Source of the DNA: Nymphaea colorata
Taxonomy: Eukaryota > Streptophyta > Magnoliopsida > Nymphaeales > Nymphaeaceae
DNA: 64,000 nt
Direction: 5' to 3'
Assembly (NCBI RefSeq): GCF_008831285.2
Contig: NC_045148.1
Span: 12,405,183 to 12,469,182, forward strand
Within the stretch, counting starts at the first letter, position 1. The number at the start of each line of letters is the position of its first letter. The notes under the pieces were generated by a model, which had not been told where the DNA came from, searched no databases, and saw only the letters and a program-made list of their open reading frames with translations. The position numbers were made by a program, and so were the translations under genes. Of this stretch, positions 40,401-47,420 are shown piece by piece.

Positions 40401-42878
40401 CTGCCTCTATCTTCGCCTTCTCCAGAGCCACAGCCTCCATTAGAAGTTCCTGACTTGATGACAAACTCAGGCAATCTGCAATCTTCACCATGGTCTCAGA
40501 GCTAGGGAAATTGCTCTCTCTCTGATTTTTTGTGGCCTCCCTGATCACAGATGATACATGATTCTTGCACACAGATTCATGATTCTGCAAAGCCTAAAGC
40601 AACAAAGAGATTAGTGTTCAGTTGCTCATGATGATTGCAAAATAAATGAATTTGAGGATAAGTTTGGTTGATACCCGAATACAATTTATATTAGATACTG
40701 AGGCAGCAGATAAGGTAAAAGAACTAAGGATTCTGCAAATCACTAGTATAGACTCCTGAATCTTCTCAGCCACCACTTCAATTTGCAAAAGCTGATAATA
40801 TCCGCACAAAGGAATATTGCATTAAAATCAGCATTACGGTAACTTCGAGAGAGTCCAACCAAGCTAATAAACAAGTGGTATTTGACAAGTTCATTATGAG
40901 TAATATACAGCACAAAAATACTACAGATCTTGAAACTGAATCTACCAAATATGAGAAATAGCATTGACATATAACTTTATTAAGAAACTAACACATACAT
41001 GTCCAAGCCAACACTTAACCTCACAAAAGCTGATAATATCCACACGAACAAATATTGCATTAAGAACAAGCATTAAGGTGCCTTCAAGAGGAAAGTAGTC
41101 TGACCAAGCTAATAAACAAACGATATTTGACAAGTTCGTTACGAGATACTACAGAACTTGCAGACTCAACATACCAAATATGAGAAATAGCAGTAACATA
41201 TAACTTTATTAAGAAACTATCTTATACATATCCAACTCTTCAGGAGGCAACTTGCTAAAAGTTACAGACACTAGTCCATAGCCTTTCATGAGTTGGATTC
41301 TGGGCACATAGATGTGAGGGTGGTACATCCTACACACTGTAATTGTAATATAGGTCATATAGGACGAGGAAACAGATTTCACAAAACTTCAGATTGCAAA
41401 AACCATAGATGTCAATATATGTAAATTCTAGATATTGTTACATCCTAATCCTCTAGATGATGTCAATATATGTAAATTCTTTTCAGACATGCTTAACAAA
41501 CCCTCTATCCCTCTCACCCTCTGTCATCCTTTCTTAAGGAAAACGGAGGACAACAGGCGGCATGTCATCCAACCCCCCTGGTCATCCTTTAAAAAAAATG
41601 ACAGGAGGACTATGCAAGGGTAAAGCCAAGGAGTGGCAGGGGCCCTGGCCCTTGGGACTATCGTCCTTTAAAAAGGATGATCAATGGTATTAAAAGCCAA
41701 AAAACTTTATTTTATTTAATTAAATTTCAAAGTAGTAAACTTGATATCAAATCATACATAAACAAATAAAGCAACTAAAAAGTTAATTAAGTATATAACA
41801 GATTTTAAGTTAGCATCTTGTCTTCCTTTTTTTTTTTTTTGGCTTGCAGGATTTATTTTTTCTCTATGAAATGTTATATACTTATATACATATATATACA
41901 TAGAGCCGTGCCCAAGTGACCAATTTTTTAAGGTTCGTGGTATCTGACACTCGTACTCATGTCCAACAGTGACGCCTGCATCCATGTCCTTGCAACATAA
42001 GTTCCATCTAATGCATATAGACAATTTGTGATCTGATTTGCCTAAGTTAAGAAGGCAATGAGGCAAAATCTTCTCCTTACTCATACCAACCAATGCATAA
42101 TTTTATGTGCATTTATCCCATTATGGATACAAGAGAATGTGCATTTAAGATGTCCAAATGATTATGAGCTTGTGGACATAAATTATGAGTAACACCCACT
42201 TCCATCTAACATTCTTCATGTACATCACAATTGAGCTTGGTTCACTTTGGATCCTACTGCCATTAAAACACACTCACCAAAACAGCAAAAGCACCTGAGT
42301 CGACACAACTCGGGTGCAGGTGTACCTCTGACATGGCATTGGGTGCAGTCAATGCGAATTTGGTGCATTCAAACTGCATCGAGATAATTTTTGTCCCCCT
42401 TTTTATTTTTTTCCAGAAACAATGCTTCTTTTTTTTTAGTTTTTTCTGCTTTGCTACATCCCTTATTCTGTTTTTAGTATTTTACTGCATACTTTTGCAG
42501 TTTAATACTAGAAATTATAATATGCTTATAATTTTATATCTTGCATATATCATGTGGTCATATATGTTGTTGCTGTTTATAAGTGGTCTTATATGTCTTA
42601 AAAGAGAGAGAGAGAGAGAGAGAGTGCTGCTTGTAAGTTCTATACATGTATCATTGTATTGCCAATTTTATAATCAGTTTTACATATGTTATATGCAATC
42701 TATGTTGTATATTTAGACAGTTATAAATTTATAATACTAGATATATAACAGCTATTACGAGTAAAATTGTAAAATCTGAAATCAGACTCTAGAGCATGTA
42801 TATTATATGGAATGCTATAGATTTTGGAATATAGTGTGTGTGTATATATATATATACATCCGTGCCCGAGTGACCAAT

Positions 42879-42916
<38 letters not shown>

Positions 42917-45211
42917 TCACACCTGCACCCATTTTTTTTCTGAAATTTGCAACACCCGCATTCATACCCATGTGATATAGGTGACCATATGATTTTTGGA
43001 GCAACTTTAGAGGACATTGTTTGCTAGGTCGCCACATTTCAATGGGAATGTTGTGGAGCTGGTTTCTGGTGGCCTAATGTTTCTTATCGTTCTCTCCTTT
43101 GGGGTTTTAGGTTGGAGGTAATTCATTCATTAGAGTTTGCAACGACCACACCATTTGGAACATTTTACAAAAATGAAGAGAACAGTTTGACATTCAACCA
43201 AATTTTTTCTTGCAGTAGCCTTCGAACGAGAGGAACATAGGAGGTCTGGCTTAATGATTTATGGCCAGAGTAAATGGGAAAACGAGCAGGAAACGGAACC
43301 TCAAAAGTAAGATGCACAATACAAGCAAAGCTTTTGTCTCTTTTGGTAAATGTGAGATCTTTAAAAACTCACTAAAAATGAAAATCTCACCATTTTATTG
43401 CAATTTGTTCCCGAGTTCTTAATTTTTTTAATATTTTGAATTTTAAGGTTTTTATTATTTTTTTTAACATTTTAAAAATTGTCGAAATTTTCTAAGAATT
43501 AACTGAGAAGAACAACTTTGCTGAACAATACCCAAGAAAAACTTGGCTGAGATTTCCCGAGAACGATATTTGTGACAATGGTATATATACTATACAAGTG
43601 AAGAAAAGAAGACAATAAAAGACATTTGTTTTCCAAATTTTTAAGTGGCCCTTTCACCTATTCATCAAAATAAACTGTATTTTATATATGTATGTATCAT
43701 AGTCACAAATAACATCTCGGAGTTTTAAACGGCGAGGTTTTTCTCGAGTATGATATGGCGGGCTTGAAAAATACAGGAAAATAACGGGAAAAAATGGTAT
43801 TTAAAAAAAAACTAAAAATGAAAAATATAAAATAAGTGAAAAAAATAACACAAACATCAAAAGATAAGTAGATTTGCAACAAATAAAAAATAGAAAATGA
43901 AAAAAAACTGTTTGGCATTAAAAAAATGAAAAAAGTAAAAAAATGCGACAAAAAACGTGTTTTTTTCGTTTTCCATGTTTTTTTCAAAAAAATGTGCTTT
44001 TAAAGTTTAAACAACATTCAAATTGTTTCATAACTCATTTTGTAAAATCATAGCAAATAACATTATGTTTTTAACTACATGCTTACTGAAACTATTAAGC
44101 CTATACTTTTCTTTTTCATCATGATTGACTAAGGAGTAAGGCCCAATTCGGAATGTCAAGAATGACATTGATTACAATATAATATATACTACACCGATAA
44201 AATTTCATTCCTCAGCCATACTTACTATACCATTAATATACGACAGTTCCAACATTGGTGGTCCTTTTCTTTACAGGAATACATTGCACCAGCCTGTTCA
44301 TTGACATTCATATAGATCAGTGTTGTACGTATCGTACGATACGAGCCTGTATCGTATGATACGTACCGTATCGTTTTGAAAATACGATACGATACACTCC
44401 CCCGTATCGTAAATAGGAGGTGTATCGTTCCTGCCCGTATCGTACGATACGGGGCGATACACCCCATATCGTACGATACGGGCTGATTTCACAAAAACCC
44501 ACCCCGAGACCTACTTATTCGACTTCTTTTTGAAAGAAACCCTCTGTTCTTCATTTCTCACGCTTGGATACTGCCGTCAAGGAGGGCGATCGTCCATTTT
44601 CACCATCAAAAAGTTGATCGTCCATTATTATAGATACCATTTTATTCTCTGTCCAGGGAGAGACTTTAGCAAGAAAATCATTATTGAATGTGGGAATTGA
44701 ATGCAAATAGTTTCCAATTTCTCACTAAAAATAGCACCCAACTATGTCAGATTGGCCTACAAAAGCTTGTATAATTTCCAGGAAATAAGGGTGGCAACAA
44801 TTCCTACTTGTTTTCCTCATAGTTCCAAACTAATCTGGCTATGCATGTGAATCTACCATATAATAAGCTTTTTGTCAAAAGTTTTGTGTTCCTTGACAAA
44901 CAAAGGACCACCAGTCAGACGAGAAAGAAACATACATTGTAGGTCTTGCTCATCAATGGGTGCCAGCCTTCCAGGAACTTTTTAGCATCATCAACAAAAG
45001 TGTCCAATTCTTCCAATCTCCTGCTGAGTTGCTCATTGGAGGGTACCTCAGAATCAATAATATCATTAAGCATAGGCATTAGAAGCATCAGTAAATCAGC
45101 AATGCTTTGATAGTACATCTGAGCTGACCCTGTCTTTCCCTTATCCACAGAGAATATGTGATGAAAGTGAGACATGCTGTTGAGGAGATCTCTTATCATT
45201 GATTTCTCCAT
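13412..45211 (-). CDS. PUB4: PUB4-like U-box/ARM-repeat E3 ubiquitin ligase, four coding exons
   Basis: Joining 45211-44936, 40791-40675, 40584-38536 and 13471-13412 gives 834 codons in one frame. Seen in sequence: residues 1 to about 190 form a helical N-terminal region matching the plant UND; about 233-306 is a U-box ([17 protein letters not shown], then [12 protein letters not shown] and CPKTRQ); about 310-540 is a serine-rich linker; about 544-814 holds ARM repeats ([59 protein letters not shown]); the last residues are [19 protein letters not shown]. Known: family members are soluble ubiquitin ligases of about 800-850 residues; the U-box recruits the E2 and the ARM repeats bind partners; Arabidopsis PUB4 has been linked to meristem signalling and removal of damaged chloroplasts. 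Inferred: the complete domain set and open frames suggest a working gene. The start is the first methionine, aligned with the family start ([13 protein letters not shown]). Oddities are the 25-kb last intron and the duplicated splice region in intron 1. Substrates cannot be told. Confidence 0.93.
13937..14587 (-). pseudogene. Ty3/gypsy gag remnant
   Basis: Reading on the minus strand from 14587 gives a typical plant gypsy gag core: [20 protein letters not shown], then [20 protein letters not shown] and [11 protein letters not shown]. After frameshifts come a proline/arginine-rich linker and the zinc-knuckle-like [15 protein letters not shown] (about 14050-14100). An acidic segment ([17 protein letters not shown]) follows. 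The N-terminal part and all of pol are missing, and the fragment ends abruptly at about 14588 against unrelated LTR-like DNA. It runs in the same direction as the host gene. It is a fossil, not a functional gene. Confidence 0.85.
14588..16076 (+). repeat. LTR-like and leader-like DNA of a gypsy element, truncated
   Basis: A TATA-like sequence (ctataaatactt, about 14720) is followed about 70 bp later by a CT-rich stretch, then by cacaaggttagtacg. This order (TATA box, CTCTCTCC tract, aaggttagt) is the same as in the long LTR starting at 22518. Later segments also resemble that LTR: ccggaatttctgcaaattccg at about 15610, and the word cacatttgg repeated between 15640 and 16075. Similarity is clear in layout but diverged in detail, so it is a related family or an old copy. 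Open frames here are chance frames. Confidence 0.5.
16077..16451 (+). repeat. Copia element 1, 5' LTR, left end truncated
   Basis: This matches the 3' LTR of the same element (21554-21930) from gttatctcttaattaggtat to gtgactgttaca. It lacks about the first 26 bp present in the 3' LTR (tgttcagaaatatgaatttt and following) and contains an expanded T/A run (about 16160-16215). A TATA-like ttgtatatattc lies at about 16312. The right edge passes directly into a fragment of an unrelated gypsy LTR instead of a primer-binding site. Confidence 0.8.
16452..17658 (+). repeat. 3' part of a 3-kb gypsy LTR, embedded in copia element 1
   Basis: This stretch matches about 57118-58255, the right-hand third of the solo LTR, for example aatgatgcaaatgaatga, ggagggtagttgta, gcgatgagaggccagtggg-like and cgcctgttcggagcg segments. 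It ends with the same terminus (ggttggggtgtgaca). It separates the copia 5' LTR from the remaining copia gag, so the copia primer-binding site and gag start are missing. Open frames here read LTR sequence and are not genes. Confidence 0.85.
17659..21530 (+). pseudogene. Copia element 1, gag-pol remnant
   Basis: Domains appear in Ty1/copia order. The gag end starts at [16 protein letters not shown] (17665) and includes the zinc knuckle [14 protein letters not shown] (about 18030). Protease [12 protein letters not shown] is at about 18385 and the pre-integrase HQRLGHPN at about 18780. Integrase follows ([23 protein letters not shown] at 19140, then [20 protein letters not shown]). Reverse transcriptase has [33 protein letters not shown] and LLYVDDMI (about 20535). 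RNase H has [19 protein letters not shown] and STEAEYRAM. Several stops and frameshifts separate these, for example at 18590-18625, 19125, 19500, 20049, 20337 and 20490. A 65-bp duplication breaks the reverse transcriptase end. The element cannot move by itself. It lies antisense inside host intron 3. Confidence 0.93.
20642..20771 (+). repeat. Perfect 65-bp tandem duplication in copia 1 reverse transcriptase
   Basis: The segment starting ttcttgggtattgaggttgc at 20642 is repeated at 20707, with no difference visible over the 65 bp. Because 65 is not a multiple of three, the duplication shifts the reading frame after [11 protein letters not shown]. The lack of differences suggests it is younger than most other lesions of the element. 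Confidence 0.9.
21554..21930 (+). repeat. Copia element 1, 3' LTR
   Basis: The LTR starts with TGTTCAGAAATATG directly after a purine-rich tract (taaggcggg), as expected for the polypurine tract. It contains tgttatctcttaattagg, paired gccgttgg/ccaac motifs, a TATA-like ttgtatatattc (about 21787), and ends near gtgactgttata. Compared with the 5' LTR it lacks the long T/A expansion. The right flank is gypsy integrase sequence; the left flank of the 5' LTR is gypsy LTR-like DNA. No matching target duplication is seen. Confidence 0.85.
21930..22515 (+). pseudogene. Ty3/gypsy chromovirus-like integrase C-terminus with chromodomain, polypurine tract
   Basis: Starting at the copia border, the DNA reads [11 protein letters not shown], then [40 protein letters not shown] and YVWLKRLP. 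After frameshifts near 22120 and 22245 come [20 protein letters not shown] and [16 protein letters not shown] chromodomain-like module follows ([20 protein letters not shown], then [15 protein letters not shown]), as in chromoviruses. A polypurine tract at about 22503-22514 is followed by TGTTACGG, the start of the LTR. Everything upstream of the integrase C-terminus is absent on this side; the codon at which it begins corresponds to the point where the segment at 26.6-30.2 kb stops. Confidence 0.88.
22518..26577 (+). repeat. Long gypsy LTR and adjoining leader, GC-rich
   Basis: The region begins TGTTACGGACCC right after the polypurine tract. A TATA-like ttgtatatattcttt lies at about 23103 and a CT-rich stretch at 23170-23240. 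No gene is seen for 4 kb; the open frames at 23163-23549, 24341-24907 and 25719-26045 have low-complexity composition and no motifs. The 3' LTR border could not be fixed because there is no second full copy, so the right part may be leader and lost gag. The region 25440-26110 is strongly GC-rich with recurring caggcgg. Repeated CACGTG- and CACGCG-type words lie at 24230-25045. Confidence 0.6.
26586..30182 (+). pseudogene. Ty3/gypsy protease end, reverse transcriptase, RNase H, integrase remnant
   Basis: In order: the protease/linker end ([20 protein letters not shown]), the RT entry ([20 protein letters not shown]), [18 protein letters not shown], then a nested non-autonomous hAT (27102-28184), then continuation of the same protein as [20 protein letters not shown]. 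The RT catalytic motif reads VFFDDIL (about 28540), followed by FLGLAGYCR. RNase H shows [19 protein letters not shown] and [18 protein letters not shown]. Integrase has [40 protein letters not shown] and [20 protein letters not shown], and stops at AVYGCS (30182). Stops and frameshifts are scattered throughout (for example 27027, 28316, 28811, 29169, 29379). No gag precedes it. Confidence 0.9.
27102..28184 (+). mobile_element. Non-autonomous hAT-like element, 1,083 bp, nested in gypsy RT
   Basis: The gypsy RT protein is interrupted between NRSP and YASP. The 8 bp gcagcccc occur immediately before (27094-27101) and after (28185-28192) the insert, which fits hAT target duplication. The left end is TAGGGATGTTCAACGAGC and both ends are rich in GAGCTCG and GAGTCGAG words; terminal inverted repeats are imperfect. 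The inside has no transposase. It includes a (GA)n microsatellite at about 27858-27911. The open frames on both strands within it have no recognisable domain. Confidence 0.75.
30183..30611. other. No gene; short palindrome-rich repeat fragment
   Basis: After the integrase break the DNA becomes AT-rich, with a poly-A-like run near 30250. At about 30283-30345 there is a CCTAGG-rich stretch (gcctaggtgcccctaggc, then ctcgcctaggcagcgcct) ending ccttgacaacat, which resembles the terminus of a small DNA transposon. The other end was not located. Confidence 0.4.
30612..30944. mobile_element. MITE of the CTATGTSACA family, 333 bp
   Basis: The ends are CTATGTGACAAGGGTACG at the left and, reading inward from the right, CTATGTCACATGAGCACG. 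The flanking 8-mers are gaatttag and caattaag, a diverged but plausible 8-bp target duplication (6 of 8 match). The inside has repeated gggtacg words near the left end and AT-rich DNA, and no coding capacity. It belongs to the same family as the 75-bp element at 45526-45600. Confidence 0.6.
31000..31200. repeat. GTACC-rich dispersed repeat
   Basis: Contains palindromic gtac words (gtaccggtcgggtacgacac, then ccagtactggtacc) and a closing segment gtcaaagttgacagagtcc. A similar arrangement, ending gtcaaagttgactgagtcc, lies at 61060-61200. It is probably a short transposon-derived repeat; ends and target duplications could not be set. Confidence 0.45.
31379..31700. repeat. Compound TG/TA/CA microsatellite and tandem duplication
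   Basis: A (TG)n(TA)n(CA)n run at about 31383-31446 is followed by tacccaagttttttaaaaat and about 100 bp more ending in ttcaattcctta. A second TA/CA run (31547-31572) then precedes a second copy of the same segment (31587-31690). The copies differ at only a few sites. The repeated segment contains cctatgtgacataggg, like the ends of the CTATGTSACA MITEs. Confidence 0.65.
31701..33058. other. Intron DNA, no gene or clear repeat seen
   Basis: AT-rich sequence within host intron 3. The open frames at 31835-32017 and, on the minus strand, 32318-32638 show no recognisable motif and are probably chance. No copia 5' LTR is present before the gag at 33.1 kb. Confidence 0.45.
33059..37129 (+). pseudogene. 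Copia element 2, 5'-truncated gag-pol
   Basis: Gag begins abruptly inside its N-terminal region ([20 protein letters not shown]) with no 5' LTR. It runs through [20 protein letters not shown] and the zinc knuckle [14 protein letters not shown] (about 33810-33850). Protease [12 protein letters not shown] is at about 34058 after a frameshift. Next come HQRLGHSN, integrase [17 protein letters not shown] and [11 protein letters not shown] with [13 protein letters not shown], and an acidic [12 protein letters not shown] linker. Reverse transcriptase has [37 protein letters not shown] and LLYVDDMI (about 36180). RNase H has [19 protein letters not shown] and STEAEYRTM. Long open stretches (33094-34089, 34491-35660) make it the best preserved retroelement in the window, but frameshifts near 34090, 34540, 35660 and 36220 and a stop near 36760 disable it. 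Confidence 0.93.
37143..37500 (+). repeat. Copia element 2, 3' LTR
   Basis: A purine-rich tract (gagaggggg) is followed by TGTTAGAATGTTAG, the expected LTR start. The LTR has a TA microsatellite (about 37172-37208), two agccgttggaactagtcc-like motifs shared with copia element 1, a TATA box (cctctatatatagtg, about 37376) and a pyrimidine-rich stretch. The right border is uncertain, set near 37500, because there is no 5' copy for comparison. Confidence 0.75.
37705..37985. mobile_element. Non-autonomous hAT-like GAGCTCG-rich element, borders approximate
   Basis: The stretch is rich in the words cgagctt, gagctcgatgag and caactcgagctt, and reading inward from the right end it begins TAGGCCTGAACATGAGG. 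These resemble the ends of the element at 27102-28184. The left border near 37705 is a guess, and no target duplication was confirmed. Confidence 0.5.
37986..38535. other. Start of host intron 3, no separate feature
   Basis: On the minus strand this is the intron DNA just downstream of the donor GTACCT (38535). If the intron were not spliced, translation would run on for 15 codons to a stop at 38488. No other gene is seen; the open frame at 38149-38352 has no recognisable domain. Confidence 0.5.
38536..40584 (-). CDS. PUB4: PUB4-like exon 3 (U-box, linker, ARM repeats)
   Basis: The exon has 683 codons in phase 0. The acceptor is ctttgcag/AATCATGAA at 40585/40584 and the donor is GAGAAG/GTACCT at 38536/38535. 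It encodes the end of the UND (HVSSVIREA, then [13 protein letters not shown]), the U-box, the serine-rich linker with a [13 protein letters not shown] segment, and all ARM repeats up to GTARAKEK. An alternative acceptor nine bases upstream would add ALQ; the chosen one fits the family length better. No stop or frameshift is present over 2 kb, in contrast to every transposon frame around it. Confidence 0.95.
40585..40674 (-). other. PUB4: PUB4-like intron 2 (90 bp)
   Basis: Donor CGG/GTATCA and acceptor TTTGCAG, read on the minus strand. It is the only intron of this gene that has stayed short and free of repeats. Confidence 0.8.
40675..40791 (-). CDS. PUB4: PUB4-like exon 2 (39 codons of the UND)
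   Basis: Acceptor ATTATCAG/CTTTTGCAA and donor ATTCGG/GTATCA bound exactly 39 codons in phase 0: [18 protein letters not shown], then [20 protein letters not shown] and R. This matches the family's VLQIESLL-type helix that follows the SK-Y motif of exon 1. The first bases of this exon and its acceptor are duplicated 238 bp upstream. Confidence 0.85.
40767..41240 (-). repeat. 238-bp tandem duplication covering the exon 2 splice acceptor
   Basis: caaaagctgataatatcc occurs at 40786 and 41024, exactly 238 bp apart. Similarity continues for about 200 bp (acaagtggtatttgacaagt against acaaacgatatttgacaagt, then accaaatatgagaaatagca and aactttattaagaaacta in both). The match reaches about 25 bp into exon 2. 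The second copy therefore holds a decoy acceptor (TATCAG/CTTTTG, first exon-like base 41029), but its reading frame meets stops at once. Confidence 0.85.
41241..44319 (-). other. PUB4: PUB4-like intron 1, middle part with microsatellites
   Basis: The intron spans 40792-44935. This part holds no gene. Visible features are TA-rich microsatellites (about 41868-41905 and 42836-42900), GA tracts (42604-42624 and 42901-42916), a segment at 41625-41680 with aaggagtggcaggggccctg typical of dispersed plant repeats, two stretches with cgtgcccaagtgaccaattt / cgtgcccgagtgaccaatta (41910 and 42860), and A-rich DNA at 43790-43940. Open frames at 42333-42716, 42721-43037 and 43703-43987 reflect low-complexity sequence. 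Confidence 0.5.
44320..44622 (+). mobile_element. Left-end fragment of the hAT family found at 52.5 kb
   Basis: It starts CAGTGTTGTACGTATCGTAC and matches the first 300 bp of the hAT element at 52477, including the clustered palindromes cgtatcgtacgatacg and the downstream ccgagacctacttattcg and ctgccgtcaaggagggcgat. The match fades near 44622 and no right terminus is found, so it is a truncated copy inside host intron 1. The overlapping open frames on the minus strand (44225-44502) are produced by the palindromes. Confidence 0.8.
44623..44935 (-). other. PUB4: 5' part of PUB4-like intron 1
   Basis: No further element seen. The intron donor is ACCTACAAT/GTATGTTTC at 44936/44935 on the minus strand. 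Confidence 0.6.
44936..45211 (-). CDS. PUB4: PUB4-like exon 1 (start codon and first 92 residues)
   Basis: The exon encodes [20 protein letters not shown] at the start, then [38 protein letters not shown] and [11 protein letters not shown], which fit the first helices of the PUB4-type UND. It ends at the donor AAT/GTATGT. The first ATG lies just after a possible acceptor (ttgaaatag/gtaag), so the 5' untranslated region is probably on another exon upstream. The ATG position could be off by one base in these coordinates. Confidence 0.85.
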
Positions 45212-45370
45212 CTTACCTATTTCAAAATTCGCAAACATGTTATAAAAGTATTTCAAAGAAACAGTACATAGATCTATGCACTCTTAACGTGACAATACAG
45301 TAAAGAAAAGAGAGAGAGAGAGAGAGAAACAAAACCAAAAACTTCATATGAATCACATACGCAGACATAC

Positions 45371-45468
45371 CAGATATGTATGGACCAAAATATTCCTGAT
45401 ACATGATAAAAACGAGGTTAATGATGCATTTTTTCCTTTTGTTCTACCGAAATCAATTGGCAGGCTTT
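45371..45468 (-). other. PUB4: Possible 5' untranslated exon of the PUB4-like gene
   Basis: On the minus strand, ggctcttgcag/AAAGCC at 45469/45468 and ACATATCTG/GTATGT at 45371/45370 are good acceptor and donor sites 98 bp apart, just upstream of exon 1. No protein similarity supports it, so it is only a candidate leader exon. Confidence 0.3.
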
Positions 45469-45525
45469 CTGCAAGAGCCAAGATTGAAGAAAAACATTTA
45501 AAAGTCAAGCAATATAACAAACAAT

Positions 45526-45600
45526 CTATGTCACAAAGGTACGGGTACGGGTGCGGCGACACGGGTACGTGGACCTTACTGAAGTACCCATGTGACTTAG
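45526..45600. mobile_element. 75-bp MITE with perfect 8-bp target duplication
   Basis: The element runs CTATGTCACAAAGGTACGGG ... GTACCCATGTGACTTAG. Its terminal inverted repeats match at 14 of 17 positions. The 8-mer caaacaat flanks it on both sides (45518-45525 and 45601-45608), as expected for a hAT-type insertion. It is too small to code for anything. It is the smallest member of the CTATGTSACA group seen here. Confidence 0.85.
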
Positions 45601-45608
45601 CAAACAAT

Positions 45609-46349
45609 AAATGACAAAATTTCAAACAAAAGAAAAGTCTCTAAAAGTTGTGCAAATTCAGAATGTTAGAGCATGAAAAATGAAAGCATCAATCATACCT
45701 GGTGGTAATTATTTATTTGATGCAGTGCGTCTAACTAATTATGTCACTGTCAATTGGCATTTCCTATATTCAATCCACATTCTTGATGTACCCAAACATT
45801 TTCTTGTGTTTGGACTTTGGACTGCCTATGTTAGACCAATCATCTTTCAAATAGTCAAAAGCTTGTCTGATGCTCACTCAGCACCTCCAAATTTTTACAA
45901 GAAACAATGACCATTTTACCCCTTACAAATAGGAATTTGAATTGATTTTCCAAAAGGATTTTTAATGTAAAGGGATGTGAACTACACCAGAGCTATTCAT
46001 ACACTCCAAGTATCTGACACCATGACCTAGATCACCCAGGTTATCGCCAGCTAGAATAATGACCAATTTGCCTCTAATCACCCCATTGTGCCCCATTTTT
46101 CTCCAAATTTGCAAACGAATCATGGAAATCCTGAGAATGGTTTTACCCAAGAGCAATCAAGACTATTTTCATCTCTACAAATCACCAAGAACCTTCAGAA
46201 CAAGTTTAAAAAGTGAATGAAAATGAGAACAAAAAGTAGGGAAAAAATGAAAAAAAAAAAGGTAAATTAAAAAACGTGAAAAAATCATGAATAAATTGTG
46301 ATAAAAGGCTATAAATTAATTTTTAAAACTTTTACAAGATGGGGGGACA
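45609..46349. other. Upstream region of the PUB4-like gene, no feature assigned
   Basis: AT-rich DNA upstream of the host start codon; it could include promoter or leader sequence, but no TATA box or element could be assigned. An A-rich stretch lies at 46225-46340 just before the gypsy mosaic. The open frames at 45680-45910 and 45962-46156 show no recognisable motif. Confidence 0.4.
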
Positions 46350-46535
46350 TTACCTTGCACGGGGTCTAGGCCGAGTTCCTTCAAAGCAGCAAGAAAGGTC
46401 AGCCTTCCACGCCTCAATACCAACTATTACAGGGACGAATTTCTCTTTCGTTCTCAACTTATACGGCATAAGTCTGTAGCCTAGACTTACCAGCCAAACC
46501 ACCACTCGTACAAACAAGTAAACTCGAAGGAACAA
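46350..46535 (-). pseudogene. Gypsy protease-RT linker fragment next to gag-leader fragment
   Basis: Minus-strand reading IEAWKADLSCCFEGTRPRPR corresponds to KTWIANLSYYFEG-PKPRAR at 49210-49260 and to the segment at 51970-52070. Directly beside it, acaaacaagtaaactcgaag at 46510 matches the start of the gag region at 59262. Two parts of the element that are normally far apart are therefore joined by a deletion. Confidence 0.65.
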
Positions 46536-47420
46536 CCCAGCTTTGCCCCAGGTCGAAGACTTGGTTTTTTTTCATCAAGCAAGACTTACATGATAGTCAA
46601 AGCAAATACATGTGCCCTCTCTTCTACCACACTGCTCGGCCCGGTTGGGCTTAAGTATCCAGCCAGAGCTATTACAATGTTTGAATTCAAAACCAAGGCG
46701 GCAACAAGAACCCGCAAAGATTCAAATATGGCCGCAGGCTCAAACTGCCTGACGGCCACCTGTCCAAAAACCACTGCCCATGTAAGGCCAGCGGTTGGCC
46801 ACACGTATTGCTGCCCATAGGGCACCTGGCCCTCTATTATTTGACATCTGTCCCGCAGCCAGCAGCTGCTAGGCGCAGCCTGGCTGCCACCTAACCAAAT
46901 CTATTTCCTCCAAGGAACCATATTCAAATTTCTGCCATCAAGTGCTACCAAGTGTCCCAGCCTTCCTTTTCGCAGCGGCCACATGTCGAGGGGCCGGTAA
47001 CCCTCAACAGATAGTAGTCCCTATATAGGTGCAGGGGGTGATTGCTCCTCGTGTACAGAAGAAACACCAAAAACCCCTGCACTACCATAAATTTCGGACT
47101 CCCTTTGGATTTCTGCCCCACTGCTTGTTGCTTCCGGGTTGTGGCCTACTGTTGTTTCCTAGGGACCAGGTAAGCGCCATCCATGGCCCTCACTACGCCA
47201 AGCCATCCCCAGCAAGGGACCAGGGCAGCGGTCTTACAAGCCTTCCCCCACCAACTAAGCTCGACGTCCCTGTCAAGGCCAAGCACTCGTGCAATTTATC
47301 TTCAAATTGCCATAAGTTAGCATTCCACTCGATTTGGCCATGATTGCTAGTCGTAAAGTTTAGTTTTGCTCCCAGCAACTTGAACAAGCAGGTCTAGAAC
47401 CGGCCAGTTAACCTAATATC
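46536..47420. repeat. Probable LTR of a gypsy element, orientation uncertain
   Basis: Non-coding DNA of higher GC next to the gag-leader fragment. It contains a palindromic TATA-like ccctatataggtg (about 47017), followed on the plus strand by a CT-poor leader and short direct words. The open frames on either strand have no motif. The borders TG and CA could not be fixed. Confidence 0.4.

Noticed and set aside
42721-43037. Minus-strand frames with tyrosine-isoleucine runs
   Set aside because: The runs come from TA and GA microsatellites.
44225-44502. Three overlapping minus-strand frames rich in RYR-type words
   Set aside because: Produced by the cgtatcgtacgatacg palindromes of the hAT end.
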